Positions 16,766-26,389 of a stretch of DNA of 64,000 nucleotides are shown piece by piece. Source of the DNA: Brevibacillus dissolubilis (GTDB taxonomy: Bacteria; Bacillota; Bacilli; Brevibacillales; Brevibacillaceae); the NCBI RefSeq assembly GCF_006170445.1, contig NZ_VCNA01000019.1:1-64000 (forward strand), given 5' to 3'. The notes beneath the pieces are model-generated. The model ran no database searches and was not told the origin of the DNA. It was given only the letters and a program-made list of their open reading frames with translations. The translations under genes were made by a program, and so were the position numbers. Numbering within the stretch: the stretch's first letter is position 1; the number at the start of each line of letters is the position of its first letter.

Positions 16766-19003
16766 GTGAACAAAACATGGCACATAGGAGGACTTGCGCT
16801 GCTGCTTGCTGTCACCAGCGGCTGCAGCCAGGTTGCCGACCAGTTGCCTTTTACCGGGCCAAAAGCAGAGATTCCAATCCAAGAAACAGACGGCATCAAG
16901 CAGGTAGCCGCTGTGAAGGGAGAGCATCTTGCCGTCTATGACGGGAAAGAGTGGAAGCCTTACTTCTGGTCAGGAGTCAATTTAGGAGCAACCACCCCGG
17001 GACACTTTCCCGGGGAATTATCACCGACCAAAGAAGATTACCTGCGATGGTTCGCACAGATGAAAGAGATGCACACCGATGTGGTGCGTGTCTATACGAT
17101 CCTGCCCCCGCATTTTTATGAAGCATTAGATGAGTTCAACCGGACACAAGAAGAACCGCTCCGTCTGCTTCAGGGGATCTGGTCACCGGAGGAAGAGCTG
17201 ATCGGTGAGAACGGCGAAGGGAATGATGCCTATACGCCAGAGATCACCGACAAGTTCAAGGCAGAGATCAAGGATATCGTAGATGTGGTACATGGACAAG
17301 CCAACCTGCCTGCACGTCCTGGTCATGCCAGTGGAGAGTATACAACAGATGTCTCTAAGTATATGCTCGGCTGGATTGTCGGTACGGAGTGGTATCAGCG
17401 GGCTGTCCAAGTAACCAATGAGCGGCATCCGGGGGCTAAGCCGTATCACGGCCAATACTTCCAAGCCGCATCAGACGCTTCCCCATTCGAAAGCTGGCTG
17501 GCCGAGATGCTCGACACCCTGGGTCAAGCGGAGATGAAGTATAAGTGGCAGCACCCTGTGGCCTTCACCAACTGGGTGACCACAGATCCGCTCACCCATC
17601 CGAACGAACCATTGGCAGAAGAGGATCTGGTTCCAGTTGATCCAATGCATGTCACAGCGACAGACAAGTGGCAGGCTGGATATTTTGCTTCGTATCATAT
17701 CTATCCGTACTATCCAGACTTCCTGCGCTTTGAACCGAAATATCAGACCTATAAAGACAGCGAAGGCAACATCAATCCGTATGCCGGCTACCTGCACGAC
17801 ATGAGAGAGCATCACAAGGGCATCCCGCTGATGGTCAGCGAGTTTGGCGTCCCAAGCTCCCGCGGTATGGCGCATAAAGGACCGCTCGACCGCAACCAAG
17901 GGATGCACACGGAGCAGGAGCAGGGACGGATCAATGCCGATCTGTACAAAAGCATCTACAACGAAGGCTACGACGGTGCCATTCTGTTCGCCTGGACCGA
18001 TGAGTGGTTCAAGATCACATGGAACACCGTGGAGCTGGAGCTACCCGCCGACCGCCGACCCATGTGGCGCAACCGTCTGACCAACGAGGAACACTTTGGA
18101 CTGATCGCCATGGAGCCGGGTGAATCAGCAGACAAGATGATCCTCCTCGACGGGAAGACAGAAGACTGGGACGGGCAGGAGCACACCAAGACCCAATCCT
18201 ATGCTGATTTTGACCTGACCGTGACCCATGATGAGGCACACGTCTATCTCCTCCTGCAGAAAAAGCAAGGCAGCTGGGACTGGAGCCGTGACAAGCTCGA
18301 TATCGGCTTCGATGTCCTGAAAGGTGGAAGCACTACTGCGGACATTGCACCAGGTGTCACCTTCAGCAAGCCAGCGGAGTTCCTGCTGCATATGGAAGGC
18401 CCAGAGGCGTCACGCCTGCTGGTCAACAGCGCCTATGACCCGTTCAGCTGGCTGTACGGCGAAGTGCGTAAAGAACTGCCACATGACCCGCGCTACCGCC
18501 AAGCAGAGGCAGGGCTGTTCCTCCCGTGGAATCTGGCATTGAGCAGAGCCTTGTATCTGCCTTCCATGAAGCAACAGATCCCATTTGAGACGCTTGAGGT
18601 GGGAGTGATGAAGCCGGGGATTACAGATCCTGCGGACAAAGAGTTCAACAGCTTGGCTGACTGGTATGCCAAAGACGGTGTACTGGAGATCCGCATACCG
18701 TGGATGATGCTGGGCTATACCGATCCGGGCACCCAGCAGGTGTGGAACTATCCATACGAGGTCAACGGATATGAGCCTGTGGCAAGTCCGGGGATTAACG
18801 TAGAGCCTGTCCTGCGTGACAAGATGGCGGGAGCAGGCGTCCTAGAATCCACTGGCCATGCCGCCAAATCAGCAACAGAGGAAGCCGCCGCACTTTTGTA
18901 CTCGTGGGAAAAGTGGGATCTGCCAGTCTACCATGAGCGGAAAAAAGCAGGCTTTGACATGATCAGCGAAGCCTTTGGGGAACATAACGAGGTTAAAAAA
19001 TAA
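16766..19003 (+). CDS. glycosidase-like lipoprotein with C-terminal CBM9-like domain
   Basis: 745 residues starting at GTG after GGAGGT. A lipobox ending in TSGC (Cys near residue 20) predicts a lipid anchor outside the membrane. The N-terminal two thirds resemble a TIM-barrel glycoside hydrolase of clan GH-A: WSGVNLG, VVRVYTILPP, then two candidate catalytic glutamates in GTEW and SEFG. The C-terminal part (from about residue 455) looks like a CBM9/DOMON-type beta sandwich. It probably trims or releases the polymer made by the preceding synthase, as other synthase operons carry a glycosidase. Substrate unknown. Confidence 0.8.
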   Translation: MNKTWHIGGLALLLAVTSGCSQVADQLPFTGPKAEIPIQETDGIKQVAAVKGEHLAVYDGKEWKPYFWSGVNLGATTPGHFPGELSPTKEDYLRWFAQMKEMHTDVVRVYTILPPHFYEALDEFNRTQEEPLRLLQGIWSPEEELIGENGEGNDAYTPEITDKFKAEIKDIVDVVHGQANLPARPGHASGEYTTDVSKYMLGWIVGTEWYQRAVQVTNERHPGAKPYHGQYFQAASDASPFESWLAEMLDTLGQAEMKYKWQHPVAFTNWVTTDPLTHPNEPLAEEDLVPVDPMHVTATDKWQAGYFASYHIYPYYPDFLRFEPKYQTYKDSEGNINPYAGYLHDMREHHKGIPLMVSEFGVPSSRGMAHKGPLDRNQGMHTEQEQGRINADLYKSIYNEGYDGAILFAWTDEWFKITWNTVELELPADRRPMWRNRLTNEEHFGLIAMEPGESADKMILLDGKTEDWDGQEHTKTQSYADFDLTVTHDEAHVYLLLQKKQGSWDWSRDKLDIGFDVLKGGSTTADIAPGVTFSKPAEFLLHMEGPEASRLLVNSAYDPFSWLYGEVRKELPHDPRYRQAEAGLFLPWNLALSRALYLPSMKQQIPFETLEVGVMKPGITDPADKEFNSLADWYAKDGVLEIRIPWMMLGYTDPGTQQVWNYPYEVNGYEPVASPGINVEPVLRDKMAGAGVLESTGHAAKSATEEAAALLYSWEKWDLPVYHERKKAGFDMISEAFGEHNEVKK

Positions 19004-19011
19004 AAGGAAAT

Positions 19012-19052
19012 AAAAAAACTGGGTCACATATTTAACGTGAGCCCAGTTTTTT
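19012..19052. terminator. bidirectional terminator of the 9-19 kb operon
   Basis: A-tract and ACTGGG...GCCCAGT arms with an inner TCAC/GTGA helix and six Ts. It sits between convergent genes. Confidence 0.88.
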
Positions 19053-19093
19053 CCGTATATAGCGGTAGATTTATGTAGACATCGGATAATCTG

Positions 19094-20386
19094 TTATATG
19101 ACTACTTGTTTATCTGTTAACTTCTCTTCTGTAACAGATTGACATTTCTCGGCGTAGGCCATCGCTTTTTTGACCAGACCGTATTGGAAGAACCCGGCGA
19201 TCAATAGAGCGGCCCCTACGATTGAGAACCAGACACCGCCCCCGAGCACACCGAACATCAACGCACCCAGACTCGGCCCGAACGTCCCTGTCAGCTGCCA
19301 GTTGGAGCCAAAGATCGAGAAGTACCGCCCGCGATACTCCTCTGGAGCGATCACGGAGACTGCTTTTTGAATCTGTGGCCCATACAGCATCTCACCCAGT
19401 GTAAAGAAGATCTCTGCCACGATCAACAGGGCAAAGGTCGGTGCCCAGCCATAGCCGACCCCGACACAGGCGAGCAGCAGATAAGCCGCCAGGATGACGC
19501 GTTGTGCAGGAAACTTCTCCGCGTACTTGGCAATCAGCATCTGCGTGCAGACCACGAAGATGCCATTCACCGTCATCAGCATGGCAAACACGTTGAGATA
19601 ATCCACATACTGAGTCTTCAGATGCTGGGGCAGGACGATCTCCACCTGAGAGTACAGAAACGATACAGGAAGGGCCAACAGTGTCATCGCCAACAACAGC
19701 TTGTGCTCGCGCAGTACCATTTTCGGTTGTTTTGAAAACGCTTGATTTTCCCCGTCGTCCCCGTCTGTCTGTTGTAGCACAGCGGAAGAGGTACGGTCTT
19801 TCTTCGGCAGGGTCTCAGGAACCTTCCAGATGATCAGCAGACAATACAGCCCCATCATCAGGGAACAGGTGAAGAAGGCGATGGCCGGATTCATCTGATA
19901 CACCTTGACACCGATCAGCGGGCCCATAGCTGCTCCTACATTCACAGCCGTATGTAACAGAGCAAATACCTCACCACGCTGCTCCTCGGGCACGACATCG
20001 CTTACCTGCGCGCTTGCAGCTGGCCAGAACAGGGATGCCCCGACCCCGTTGATAATCGTCAAGACGGCGAAGTGAAGCAGGCTGTCAGCAAAAGCAAAGC
20101 CAATCATCGTCACCGCCTCAATCGCAAGCGAAGCGACCATCAGGGGCTTGCGGCCAAACCGGTCAGCCAAGGAACCGCCATACAGCCCGGCCACCATCGA
20201 AGTGGCTGGTTGCAACCCGACCACCATGGCAGCGACCAGCAGATTATTGTCCAATTTGTCGTAGAGATAGATAGCCAAAAAAGGGCGAAGCATAAAATTT
20301 GCAAAGGTGACCATGATCGTTCCCACGACCCGAATCCAAATGATCGAATCATAACGGCCGATCATCTGGCGTACTTTTTTCAACAA
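19094..20386 (-). CDS. MFS drug/solute exporter, 12 TM
   Basis: A 430-residue major facilitator with the DHA1-type motif GGSLADRFGRKP between helices 2 and 3 and about 12 hydrophobic segments. The start is TTG, with GGGGGG about eight nucleotides upstream on the minus strand. It diverges from a MarR regulator gene, a classic arrangement in which the regulator represses the pump and a substrate relieves it. The transported compound cannot be told from sequence. Confidence 0.9.
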   Translation of the reverse strand: MLKKVRQMIGRYDSIIWIRVVGTIMVTFANFMLRPFLAIYLYDKLDNNLLVAAMVVGLQPATSMVAGLYGGSLADRFGRKPLMVASLAIEAVTMIGFAFADSLLHFAVLTIINGVGASLFWPAASAQVSDVVPEEQRGEVFALLHTAVNVGAAMGPLIGVKVYQMNPAIAFFTCSLMMGLYCLLIIWKVPETLPKKDRTSSAVLQQTDGDDGENQAFSKQPKMVLREHKLLLAMTLLALPVSFLYSQVEIVLPQHLKTQYVDYLNVFAMLMTVNGIFVVCTQMLIAKYAEKFPAQRVILAAYLLLACVGVGYGWAPTFALLIVAEIFFTLGEMLYGPQIQKAVSVIAPEEYRGRYFSIFGSNWQLTGTFGPSLGALMFGVLGGGVWFSIVGAALLIAGFFQYGLVKKAMAYAEKCQSVTEEKLTDKQVVI

Positions 20387-20473
20387 AACACGTACCCCCC
20401 ATGCCTCTTCGATAGAGACTTTTTTGCATCAGTATACAAGAAAAGGCTTTCATTAGGAAAGAGCATTGCAAAT

Positions 20474-20501
20474 ATTATAAACTTTCTAAGTAATAAAGTT
20501 T
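20474..20501 (-). promoter_or_regulatory. pump promoter -10 and candidate MarR operator
   Basis: On the minus strand TATAAT lies at 20479-20474. A palindrome of AAACTTT (20479-20485) and AAAGTTT (20495-20501) overlaps the region just upstream, in a good position to block transcription of the MFS gene. Confidence 0.5.
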
Positions 20502-20505
20502 CCTT

Positions 20506-20535
20506 TTGACTAACCAGTCAGTTTTTTGGTATATT
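20506..20535 (+). promoter_or_regulatory. marR promoter with overlapping palindrome
   Basis: TTGACT (20506-20511), 18 bp, TATATT (20530-20535). The perfect inverted repeat TGACTaaccAGTCA (20507-20520) lies on the -35 box and is a candidate autoregulatory operator. Confidence 0.55.
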
Positions 20536-20581
20536 AGTTTTAATGTATATTGTTATTTTGTACAGCTAGATTGAAAGGAAG

Positions 20582-21040
20582 ATGGTAACTGTGGATTCGT
20601 CCCCGTTCTATCCAGATTACCGCGACAGTCTCGCCCACAATCTCCATCGCATCGGACAATTGATCCGAGAAGAGACCAATAAAGTCTTAAAAAAATACGA
20701 TTTGACCCCAGAACAATGGCAAGTGCTCGTTGTCCTGGCCCATCATAATGGTCTGACCCCGACCGAGCTTGGTGAAAAAACATTGCGTGACAAGACCACC
20801 GTGTCCCGTATTTTGCCTGCGTTATTCCGTAAAGGCTACCTCATCAAAGAAGCTCATCACAGTGATGCCCGCAGCTATATCGTCCGTTTAGATGAAGAGT
20901 ACATGGATTTCGTTGAAAATACCCGGCTTGAGATTAAGCATAATTTTGATTGCAAAGTGTTTGCTTCCCTTTGTGAGACCGATCGTGAGCGGTTGAGGGA
21001 TCTGATCGTCAGATTGAGAGGGGAGCTGGGGGATCTTTGA
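20582..21040 (+). CDS. MarR-family transcriptional regulator
   Basis: A 152-residue winged-helix dimer: helices LTPEQWQVLVVL and LTPTELGEKT, a recognition segment RDKTTVSRILPALFRKGY, and the wing (HHSDARSYIVRLDEEY). It presumably represses the divergent MFS gene and itself, since two palindromes lie in the 195-nt space between them. An AAAGGAAG site precedes the ATG. The ligand is unknown. Confidence 0.92.
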   Translation: MVTVDSSPFYPDYRDSLAHNLHRIGQLIREETNKVLKKYDLTPEQWQVLVVLAHHNGLTPTELGEKTLRDKTTVSRILPALFRKGYLIKEAHHSDARSYIVRLDEEYMDFVENTRLEIKHNFDCKVFASLCETDRERLRDLIVRLRGELGDL

Positions 21041-21181
21041 TTTCCCAACCCATTGCTTTAGTTGCATACGCAAATAAATTCGCAGATTTGAGACAATTCA
21101 TCTATGAAGGTCTTTTCAAGTCGATTCAAAAGAGATAAAATAGTCCTCATAAGGAAAAAAATGTAACAATAGAGGAGAAGG

Positions 21182-21592
21182 GTGTACGTACAAATGAAAA
21201 TGAGGGTGAAGGGATTTAACCACATCACCATCCGCGTGAGCGACTTAGAGCGCTCTCTTTCTTTTTACGAGGGTGTACTCCAGATGGAACTGGTGCATCG
21301 CGGGCGGACGGATGCGTATCTTGACTGGGGTGGTGCCTGGGTCTGTCTGATCGAGAAGCAGGATCTGGTGCAGATGGACGAGCATATCCTGGGCGTGGAT
21401 CATGTGGCGTTTTCGGTGGAGGATGACGATTTTGACGAGGCGGTTGCGATACTTATGAAGCATGAAGTTCCTGTCGTTCGTGGGCCGATTGAACGAGGCT
21501 TGGGAAAAACGATTAATTTTCTCGATCCGGATGGGACCCAATTGGAGCTTTACACGAGCAATCTGCAACGGCGCATGACCGTTTGGAAATAA
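21182..21592 (+). CDS. VOC (glyoxalase/bleomycin-resistance) superfamily protein
   Basis: Single-domain vicinal-oxygen-chelate protein of 136 residues. Two beta-alpha-beta modules are visible: FNHITIRVSDLERSLSFYEG, and HVAFSVEDDDF through to NFLDPDGTQLELYTS. A metal site is expected from the first His, the second-module His and a late Glu. The layout resembles FosX/glyoxalase relatives, but the reaction cannot be assigned. The start is taken as GTG with a very close GAGGAG; ATG codons four and six codons later are possible. Confidence 0.85.
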   Translation: MYVQMKMRVKGFNHITIRVSDLERSLSFYEGVLQMELVHRGRTDAYLDWGGAWVCLIEKQDLVQMDEHILGVDHVAFSVEDDDFDEAVAILMKHEVPVVRGPIERGLGKTINFLDPDGTQLELYTSNLQRRMTVWK

Positions 21593-21729
21593 AATGAGTC
21601 AAATTTCACAAAATCGTGAATAGAATAAAGCAGGATGAGTAGGTGTAAGCAACTAAACCGATATGAGGCTTACGTGTGATACGGGCTAAAAAGAGCAGGG
21701 CGTGGATAGAAGGGCCGGGGGGAACTTTT

Positions 21730-22386
21730 ATGAGATATTGCTGGATTGGACTGGGAACAGGGATTTTGCTGGCCGCAATCTGGTGGCAGGTATGCGGATT
21801 GGGCACAGAGAGTCAGATCGGTCATATATTGGTGGTGCTGCTTACTTCGCTGCAGGCACTCGGGGGATATTGGCTGGGATCTCATCTGGAGCGGATGAAG
21901 AAGATGGCGTATCATGATTCGCTGACAGGTGTGCTGGTCAACCGTCGTTTTTTTGAGCTGATGCAGCAGGAGGTAGAGCGGGCACGGCGCAATGATTATA
22001 CGGTTACACTGATGGTGATCGATTTGGATTATTTTAAGCAGTACAACGACTGTTATGGACATGTGGCCGGTGATCGGGTATTGGTCAAATTCGCTCAGCT
22101 GCTCAGAGACAATGTACGTGGTCAGGATCTGGTCGGGCGCTGGGGCGGTGAAGAGTTCGTCGTCCTGTTGCCGCATACAGATACAGAGCAGGGACTCGCG
22201 GTAGGGAACCGCATACAGCATAATGTCCGTCGGCTGATGCCGGAGATTACCGTATCGATTGGTTTGGCAACGTTTCCAAGCCATGCCACCTGTGCAGATG
22301 ACTTGTGCCAACGTGCGGATGCCTTGATGTATGAAGCGAAGAAAAAGCGGGACTGTATGCAGAGTCCCATCATAGAGACGTCTTGA
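21730..22386 (+). CDS. membrane diguanylate cyclase (GGDEF)
   Basis: The ATG at 21730 is chosen because GGGGGG lies seven nucleotides before it. The 218-residue product has two N-terminal membrane helices (about 3-22 and 32-50) and a GGDEF domain with MAYHDSLTGVLVNRRFF, an intact GGEEF, and the inhibitory-site RGQD five residues before it. It should make cyclic di-GMP under product inhibition. It is the second cyclase in the window and lies 2.7 kb from the polysaccharide operon, just upstream of a chemoreceptor gene. Confidence 0.92.
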   Translation: MRYCWIGLGTGILLAAIWWQVCGLGTESQIGHILVVLLTSLQALGGYWLGSHLERMKKMAYHDSLTGVLVNRRFFELMQQEVERARRNDYTVTLMVIDLDYFKQYNDCYGHVAGDRVLVKFAQLLRDNVRGQDLVGRWGGEEFVVLLPHTDTEQGLAVGNRIQHNVRRLMPEITVSIGLATFPSHATCADDLCQRADALMYEAKKKRDCMQSPIIETS

Positions 22387-22413
22387 CACGTTCATAACCG
22401 TTGTCAGGAAGGC

Positions 22414-22453
22414 ACCCGTGGAGCGTTGATAAGAACCGTTTCACGGGTTTTTT
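22414..22453 (+). terminator. terminator after diguanylate cyclase
   Basis: ACCCGTG (22414-22420) pairs with CACGGGT (22442-22448) and a T run follows. The loop is long. Confidence 0.6.
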
Positions 22454-22568
22454 GATAAAAAAGAGTGAATCTGGAAGGAAAAAATGGTATGATTTCGAAT
22501 GTTACGTTGTAGTTGGCAAGCCTATTTTTTTACGGATTCATGCAAACGTTTGCGCGGAGGGGAAGAGG

Positions 22569-24578
22569 ATGAACATTCACAAGCTTTCCTTGAAAACGAA
22601 GCTGATTGGTTCGTTTTTGCTGGTCAGCATTGTACCGATTCTGCTGTTGGGGGTCTTTTTGAATCACCAGCTGGAGCGTTATCTGCTGCAGGCGGAGACA
22701 GAATCGGCCAATCAGGTGCTGGTGCAGCTGGAGGGTAGGATTGGGATTTATTTGAGCCAGTTTACCAAGACGGCAGGGGCGATCGCCAATGTGCCGAATG
22801 TACAAAAGCTGATCGGGACGGCCAAGCTGTCACCGCAGGAGGCGGAAGCGCTCAATCTGCAAGCCGCCACCGAGATCAAGCAAATCTCTTCCTCGTCAAG
22901 TGATATCGCACTGGTCACCCTGTATGGGGCCAATGGGGCACGGATTGCAAGTGATTCGTTTCAGGAGGTTCCAGTGTGGGATGAGGTGATGCAGTCTGCG
23001 ATTGGAGAAAAGCTCAAGAGTGGGCAGAACAGGCCGTTTTTCATCGGGCCTTATCAGCTGAAGCGTGCAGAGCCTGCGTACAGCTATATCTGGCCGATCG
23101 TGCGTCTGGATGGAAGCGGGATCGATGGAATGATTGTCATCGATATCAAGGTGGAGCAGCTGATCGCGATGCTCGGCGAAATCAAGCTGGGTCAGACGGG
23201 GCGGGTGCAGATTCTCAGCGGGGAGACCATCGCGCTGGATCAGAACACAGATCAGATTGCCAAGCCCTATGATAAAAAAGAGCTGATGCCGATGCTGTCT
23301 CAAGAACCGGTTGCCAAGGCTTTTATTAATCACAATATTCTAATAAGTTCTGTCGGACTGGAAGGAACGCCTTGGGTGATGGTCGGTGAAGTGCAGACAG
23401 ATGAGCTGATTGCGGTGCTTGCCGAGATGCGGATGATCTTTTTGGCGGTGGCCATCGGGCTGGTTCTGTTGATCGTCTGGTTCAGTATCAGCATTACCCG
23501 TGGGATCACCAAGCCGATCAGCCACTTCACCTCACTAATGGAGTCGCTTGGGCAAGGGGACTTCACGAAAAAATCAGCAGGCAGACTCAGCGGGGAGATG
23601 GCGGTGCTTGCGGTCAGCTACAACCGTATGGTAGAGCAGATGCGTGATTTGGTCGGGGAGACACAGGTACTGGTCTCATCTGTCACCGAACAGACCGACC
23701 TGCTCGATTCTCACGCACAAGAAACCGCATACGCCTCAGAAGAAGTCGCCCGCTCGGTGCAGCAGATTGCGACCGGGGCAAGCAGACAGGCGATGGAGTG
23801 CGAGGTATGTGCCGATCAGGCCAACCTGCTGCAAGCCAAGGTAGATGATGTCTACACCAAGACAGAGGCGCTGGAGATGAGTGCCCGCCACGCAGCCGGG
23901 TTAACCTCGGAAGGACTTGGCAAGATGCATCTGCTCAAAACCAAGGCACAGGAGAACACCCAGATCGCCGAAGAATCGGATCAGATTTTGCGAAGATTGT
24001 CGAAAAAAGCAGAAGAAATTAATTCCATAAACGGTACGATTGCAAAGATTACGAAGCAGACCAACCTGCTCGCGCTCAATGCTTCCATCGAAGCAGCCCG
24101 TGCTGGTGAAGCAGGCAAAGGCTTCGGTGTCGTCGCCGGTGAAGTGCGTCAGCTGGCCGAGGAATCCAGCCGAGCGGCCATGGAGATCGACCAGATCATC
24201 CAGTCGATCCGCCATGAAGTGAAGGAGGCGGCCGAGCATACCCAGCTGACCAAAGGCGTCGTATCAGCCCAGAATCAACTGGTGCATGAGGCGGAGCAGA
24301 TTTTTGAACAGATCACGAGGGACATGGCGCAGATCGTCGCTGACAACGGGCATGTCACCCAGGAAGTCGTTGTGATGAAGCAGAGTGCAGAGATGTTCCT
24401 TATGATGATTCAGAATATATCAGCCGTATCCCAGGAAGCGGCAGCGGGGGCAGAGGAAGTAAATGCCACAGCCGAGGAGCAGACAGCCGTTGTGGCGCAG
24501 GTTGCGACGGCGTTGGAAGCATTAAAGCATCAAGCGGAAATATTAAAAGAGGCTATTCGCGTGTTTAAAATACATTAG
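22569..24578 (+). CDS. methyl-accepting chemotaxis protein
   Basis: 669 residues from the ATG after GGAGGGGAAGAGG. Order: membrane helix (about 11-32), extracellular dCache-like sensor (35-285), second helix (about 292-315), HAMP, then a long helical signalling domain. The highly conserved tip [20 protein letters not shown] is intact, so it should contact CheA/CheW. The ligand is unknown. No che genes are nearby. Neighbouring GGDEF genes suggest a surface-behaviour context. Confidence 0.94.
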   Translation: MNIHKLSLKTKLIGSFLLVSIVPILLLGVFLNHQLERYLLQAETESANQVLVQLEGRIGIYLSQFTKTAGAIANVPNVQKLIGTAKLSPQEAEALNLQAATEIKQISSSSSDIALVTLYGANGARIASDSFQEVPVWDEVMQSAIGEKLKSGQNRPFFIGPYQLKRAEPAYSYIWPIVRLDGSGIDGMIVIDIKVEQLIAMLGEIKLGQTGRVQILSGETIALDQNTDQIAKPYDKKELMPMLSQEPVAKAFINHNILISSVGLEGTPWVMVGEVQTDELIAVLAEMRMIFLAVAIGLVLLIVWFSISITRGITKPISHFTSLMESLGQGDFTKKSAGRLSGEMAVLAVSYNRMVEQMRDLVGETQVLVSSVTEQTDLLDSHAQETAYASEEVARSVQQIATGASRQAMECEVCADQANLLQAKVDDVYTKTEALEMSARHAAGLTSEGLGKMHLLKTKAQENTQIAEESDQILRRLSKKAEEINSINGTIAKITKQTNLLALNASIEAARAGEAGKGFGVVAGEVRQLAEESSRAAMEIDQIIQSIRHEVKEAAEHTQLTKGVVSAQNQLVHEAEQIFEQITRDMAQIVADNGHVTQEVVVMKQSAEMFLMMIQNISAVSQEAAAGAEEVNATAEEQTAVVAQVATALEALKHQAEILKEAIRVFKIH

Positions 24579-24589
24579 TAGGCAATAAT

Positions 24590-24623
24590 GAGCCAGAGGG
24601 TCAATCCCTTTGGCTCTACTTTT
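24590..24623 (+). terminator. intrinsic terminator
   Basis: GAGCCAGAGGG (24590-24600) pairs with CCCTTTGGCTC (24606-24616), followed by a T-rich tract. Confidence 0.85.
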
Positions 24624-24658
24624 ACACAATCTTATTATTCGTTTACAAAAACTTAACA
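24621..24658 (+). promoter_or_regulatory. candidate PhoP box
   Basis: Direct hexamers TTTACA (24621), TTATTA (24632), TTTACA (24642) and TTAACA (24653) are spaced 10-11 bp apart, matching the TTAACA-like periodic repeats bound by Bacillus PhoP. They lie about 30 bp upstream of the -35 box of the phosphate transport genes. Confidence 0.5.
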
Positions 24659-24688
24659 CAAAATGCGCGCGAAACTCACAAACTTCAA

Positions 24689-24717
24689 TTTACCTTTGCA
24701 AATTTGTCGATTATAAT
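24689..24717 (+). promoter_or_regulatory. promoter of the phosphate-transport pair
   Basis: TTTACC (24689-24694), 17 bp, perfect TATAAT (24712-24717). Confidence 0.65.
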
Positions 24718-24756
24718 CGTATGGTGTCATATCTTCGAAGGAGTGAAATTGCAATT

Positions 24757-25374
24757 ATGCTAAAATCCAACAAGCATACCTTTTTCGATCTTTTTGAACA
24801 ACAGGCAGGTATTGTTCACAAAGGAGCGCATCTCTTTTTTGAGATGATCAGTAACTATCAGGATCTGGAAAATCAAGTTGCAAAGATCAAGGCTGTAGAA
24901 AAAGAGGGCGATGAGATCGTTCGCAAAATCATGAACGAGTTAAACTCAACCTTTATCACTCCGCTTGAGCGTGAAGACATCCACTTGCTCGCTCACACAC
25001 TCGACTCTGTTATCGACTACATCGACGGCGTATCTGACCGTCTGTATCTGTACAACGTCAAACAACCGGATCAGCGAGTTTTGGCTCAATCCAACATCCT
25101 GATCAAATGTACCACCAAGCTGATCGAACTGATCGGTACCCTGCGTAAGCTCGACCACGCTGTCGTAACCGGCATCTGCCGTGAGATCAAAGAACTGGAA
25201 CGTGAATCCGACCAGAACTACCGCAAAATGGTGTCTGAGCTGTTGAACAATCCTAATACCAATCCGCTTGAAGCAATTAAGCTCAAAGAAATCTATGACA
25301 AGCTTGAGGACTGTGCGGACTTCGCAGAAGACGTATCCAACCTCGTGGAAGGGATTGTATTGAAAAATGCTTAA
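24757..25374 (+). CDS. DUF47 (PhoU-like) Pit accessory protein
   Basis: A 205-residue, all-helical protein of the DUF47/TIGR00153 family with two PhoU-like ExxxD motif regions (KAVEKEGDEIVRKIM and KELERESDQNYRKM). Genes of this family almost always precede Pit genes and are thought to control the transporter. The start is ATG 24757, with AAGGAG 13 nt upstream. An upstream in-frame ATG at 24721 lies immediately downstream of the -10 box and is less likely. The gene overlaps pit by 8 nt. Confidence 0.92.
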   Translation: MLKSNKHTFFDLFEQQAGIVHKGAHLFFEMISNYQDLENQVAKIKAVEKEGDEIVRKIMNELNSTFITPLEREDIHLLAHTLDSVIDYIDGVSDRLYLYNVKQPDQRVLAQSNILIKCTTKLIELIGTLRKLDHAVVTGICREIKELERESDQNYRKMVSELLNNPNTNPLEAIKLKEIYDKLEDCADFAEDVSNLVEGIVLKNA

Positions 25375-26383
25375 CCTCACGCCAGAACTAATCATTTTGA
25401 TTTTGGTCGTGATCATGGCGTTAAGCTTTGACTTCATCAATGGCTTCCACGACACGGCCAACGCGATTGCAACATCAGTGTCTACACGCGCTTTAAGCCC
25501 ACGTACGGCGATTATTATCGCATCCATGTTTAACCTCATTGGTGCTTTGACGTATACCGGTGTAGCAAAAACCATCGGCGGCGACATCGTTGACCCGTTT
25601 AAGCTGGAGAATGGTCTGGTGGTTGTGCTGGCGGCACTTACCTCCGCGATCCTGTGGAATCTGATCACCTGGTGGTTCGGGATTCCTTCGTCTTCCTCCC
25701 ATGCTTTGATCGGCGGCGTGGCTGGCGCTGGTGTTGGTGCAGCCGGTATCCACGGGATCAACTGGGTAGGTTTTACTAAAATCATTCAAGCGCTGATCGT
25801 TTCCCCGATCATTGCGTTCGCTTTAGGTTTTATCGTAATTAAAATCGTTTCGATGATCGTGGCGAACATGCCATACCATAAAACGAACCGTAACTTCCGT
25901 ATGCTCCAAGTTCTGTCCGCTTCTTGGCAATCCTTTTCACACGGGGCGAACGATGCTCAGAAAACGATGGGTATCATCACGCTGGCACTGATTACAGGTG
26001 GCTTCCTGCAGTCCGGTCCAGAGATGGAGATCCCATTGTGGGTGAAATTCTCTGCTGCGATTGCGATGGCACTTGGTACCTCTTTTGGTGGCTGGCGGAT
26101 TATCAAGACCTTGGGCGGCAAGATCATGAAAATCAGACCGATCAGCGGTTTTTCTGCTGACATCACGTCTGCTTTGATCATTACGATCTTCACTATGTTC
26201 AAGCTGCCGGTAAGTACCACCCACGTAATCTCTTCTGCGATCATGGGTGTTGGTGCTTCCCAAAAGCTCTCTGCTGTTAAATGGGGCCTTGCTGGACGCA
26301 TCCTCGTTACTTGGGTGATCACCCTTCCGGCTACAGGACTTCTCGCTGCAGCGTGCTATCACGTCTTTGACGTATTTTTGTAG
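25367..26383 (+). CDS. pit: Pit-family inorganic phosphate transporter
   Basis: A 338-residue low-affinity phosphate permease of the PiT (PF01384) family. The two signature repeats are present: FDFINGFHDTANAIATSVST at the N terminus, and SHGANDAQKTMGI plus PVSTTH in the second half. About ten membrane segments. It overlaps its DUF47 partner by 8 nt, so the two are translationally coupled. Control by phosphate starvation is suggested by the PhoP-like repeats upstream. Pit proteins usually co-transport metal-phosphate with protons. Confidence 0.96.
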   Translation: MLNLTPELIILILVVIMALSFDFINGFHDTANAIATSVSTRALSPRTAIIIASMFNLIGALTYTGVAKTIGGDIVDPFKLENGLVVVLAALTSAILWNLITWWFGIPSSSSHALIGGVAGAGVGAAGIHGINWVGFTKIIQALIVSPIIAFALGFIVIKIVSMIVANMPYHKTNRNFRMLQVLSASWQSFSHGANDAQKTMGIITLALITGGFLQSGPEMEIPLWVKFSAAIAMALGTSFGGWRIIKTLGGKIMKIRPISGFSADITSALIITIFTMFKLPVSTTHVISSAIMGVGASQKLSAVKWGLAGRILVTWVITLPATGLLAAACYHVFDVFL

Positions 26384-26389
26384 AATAAA

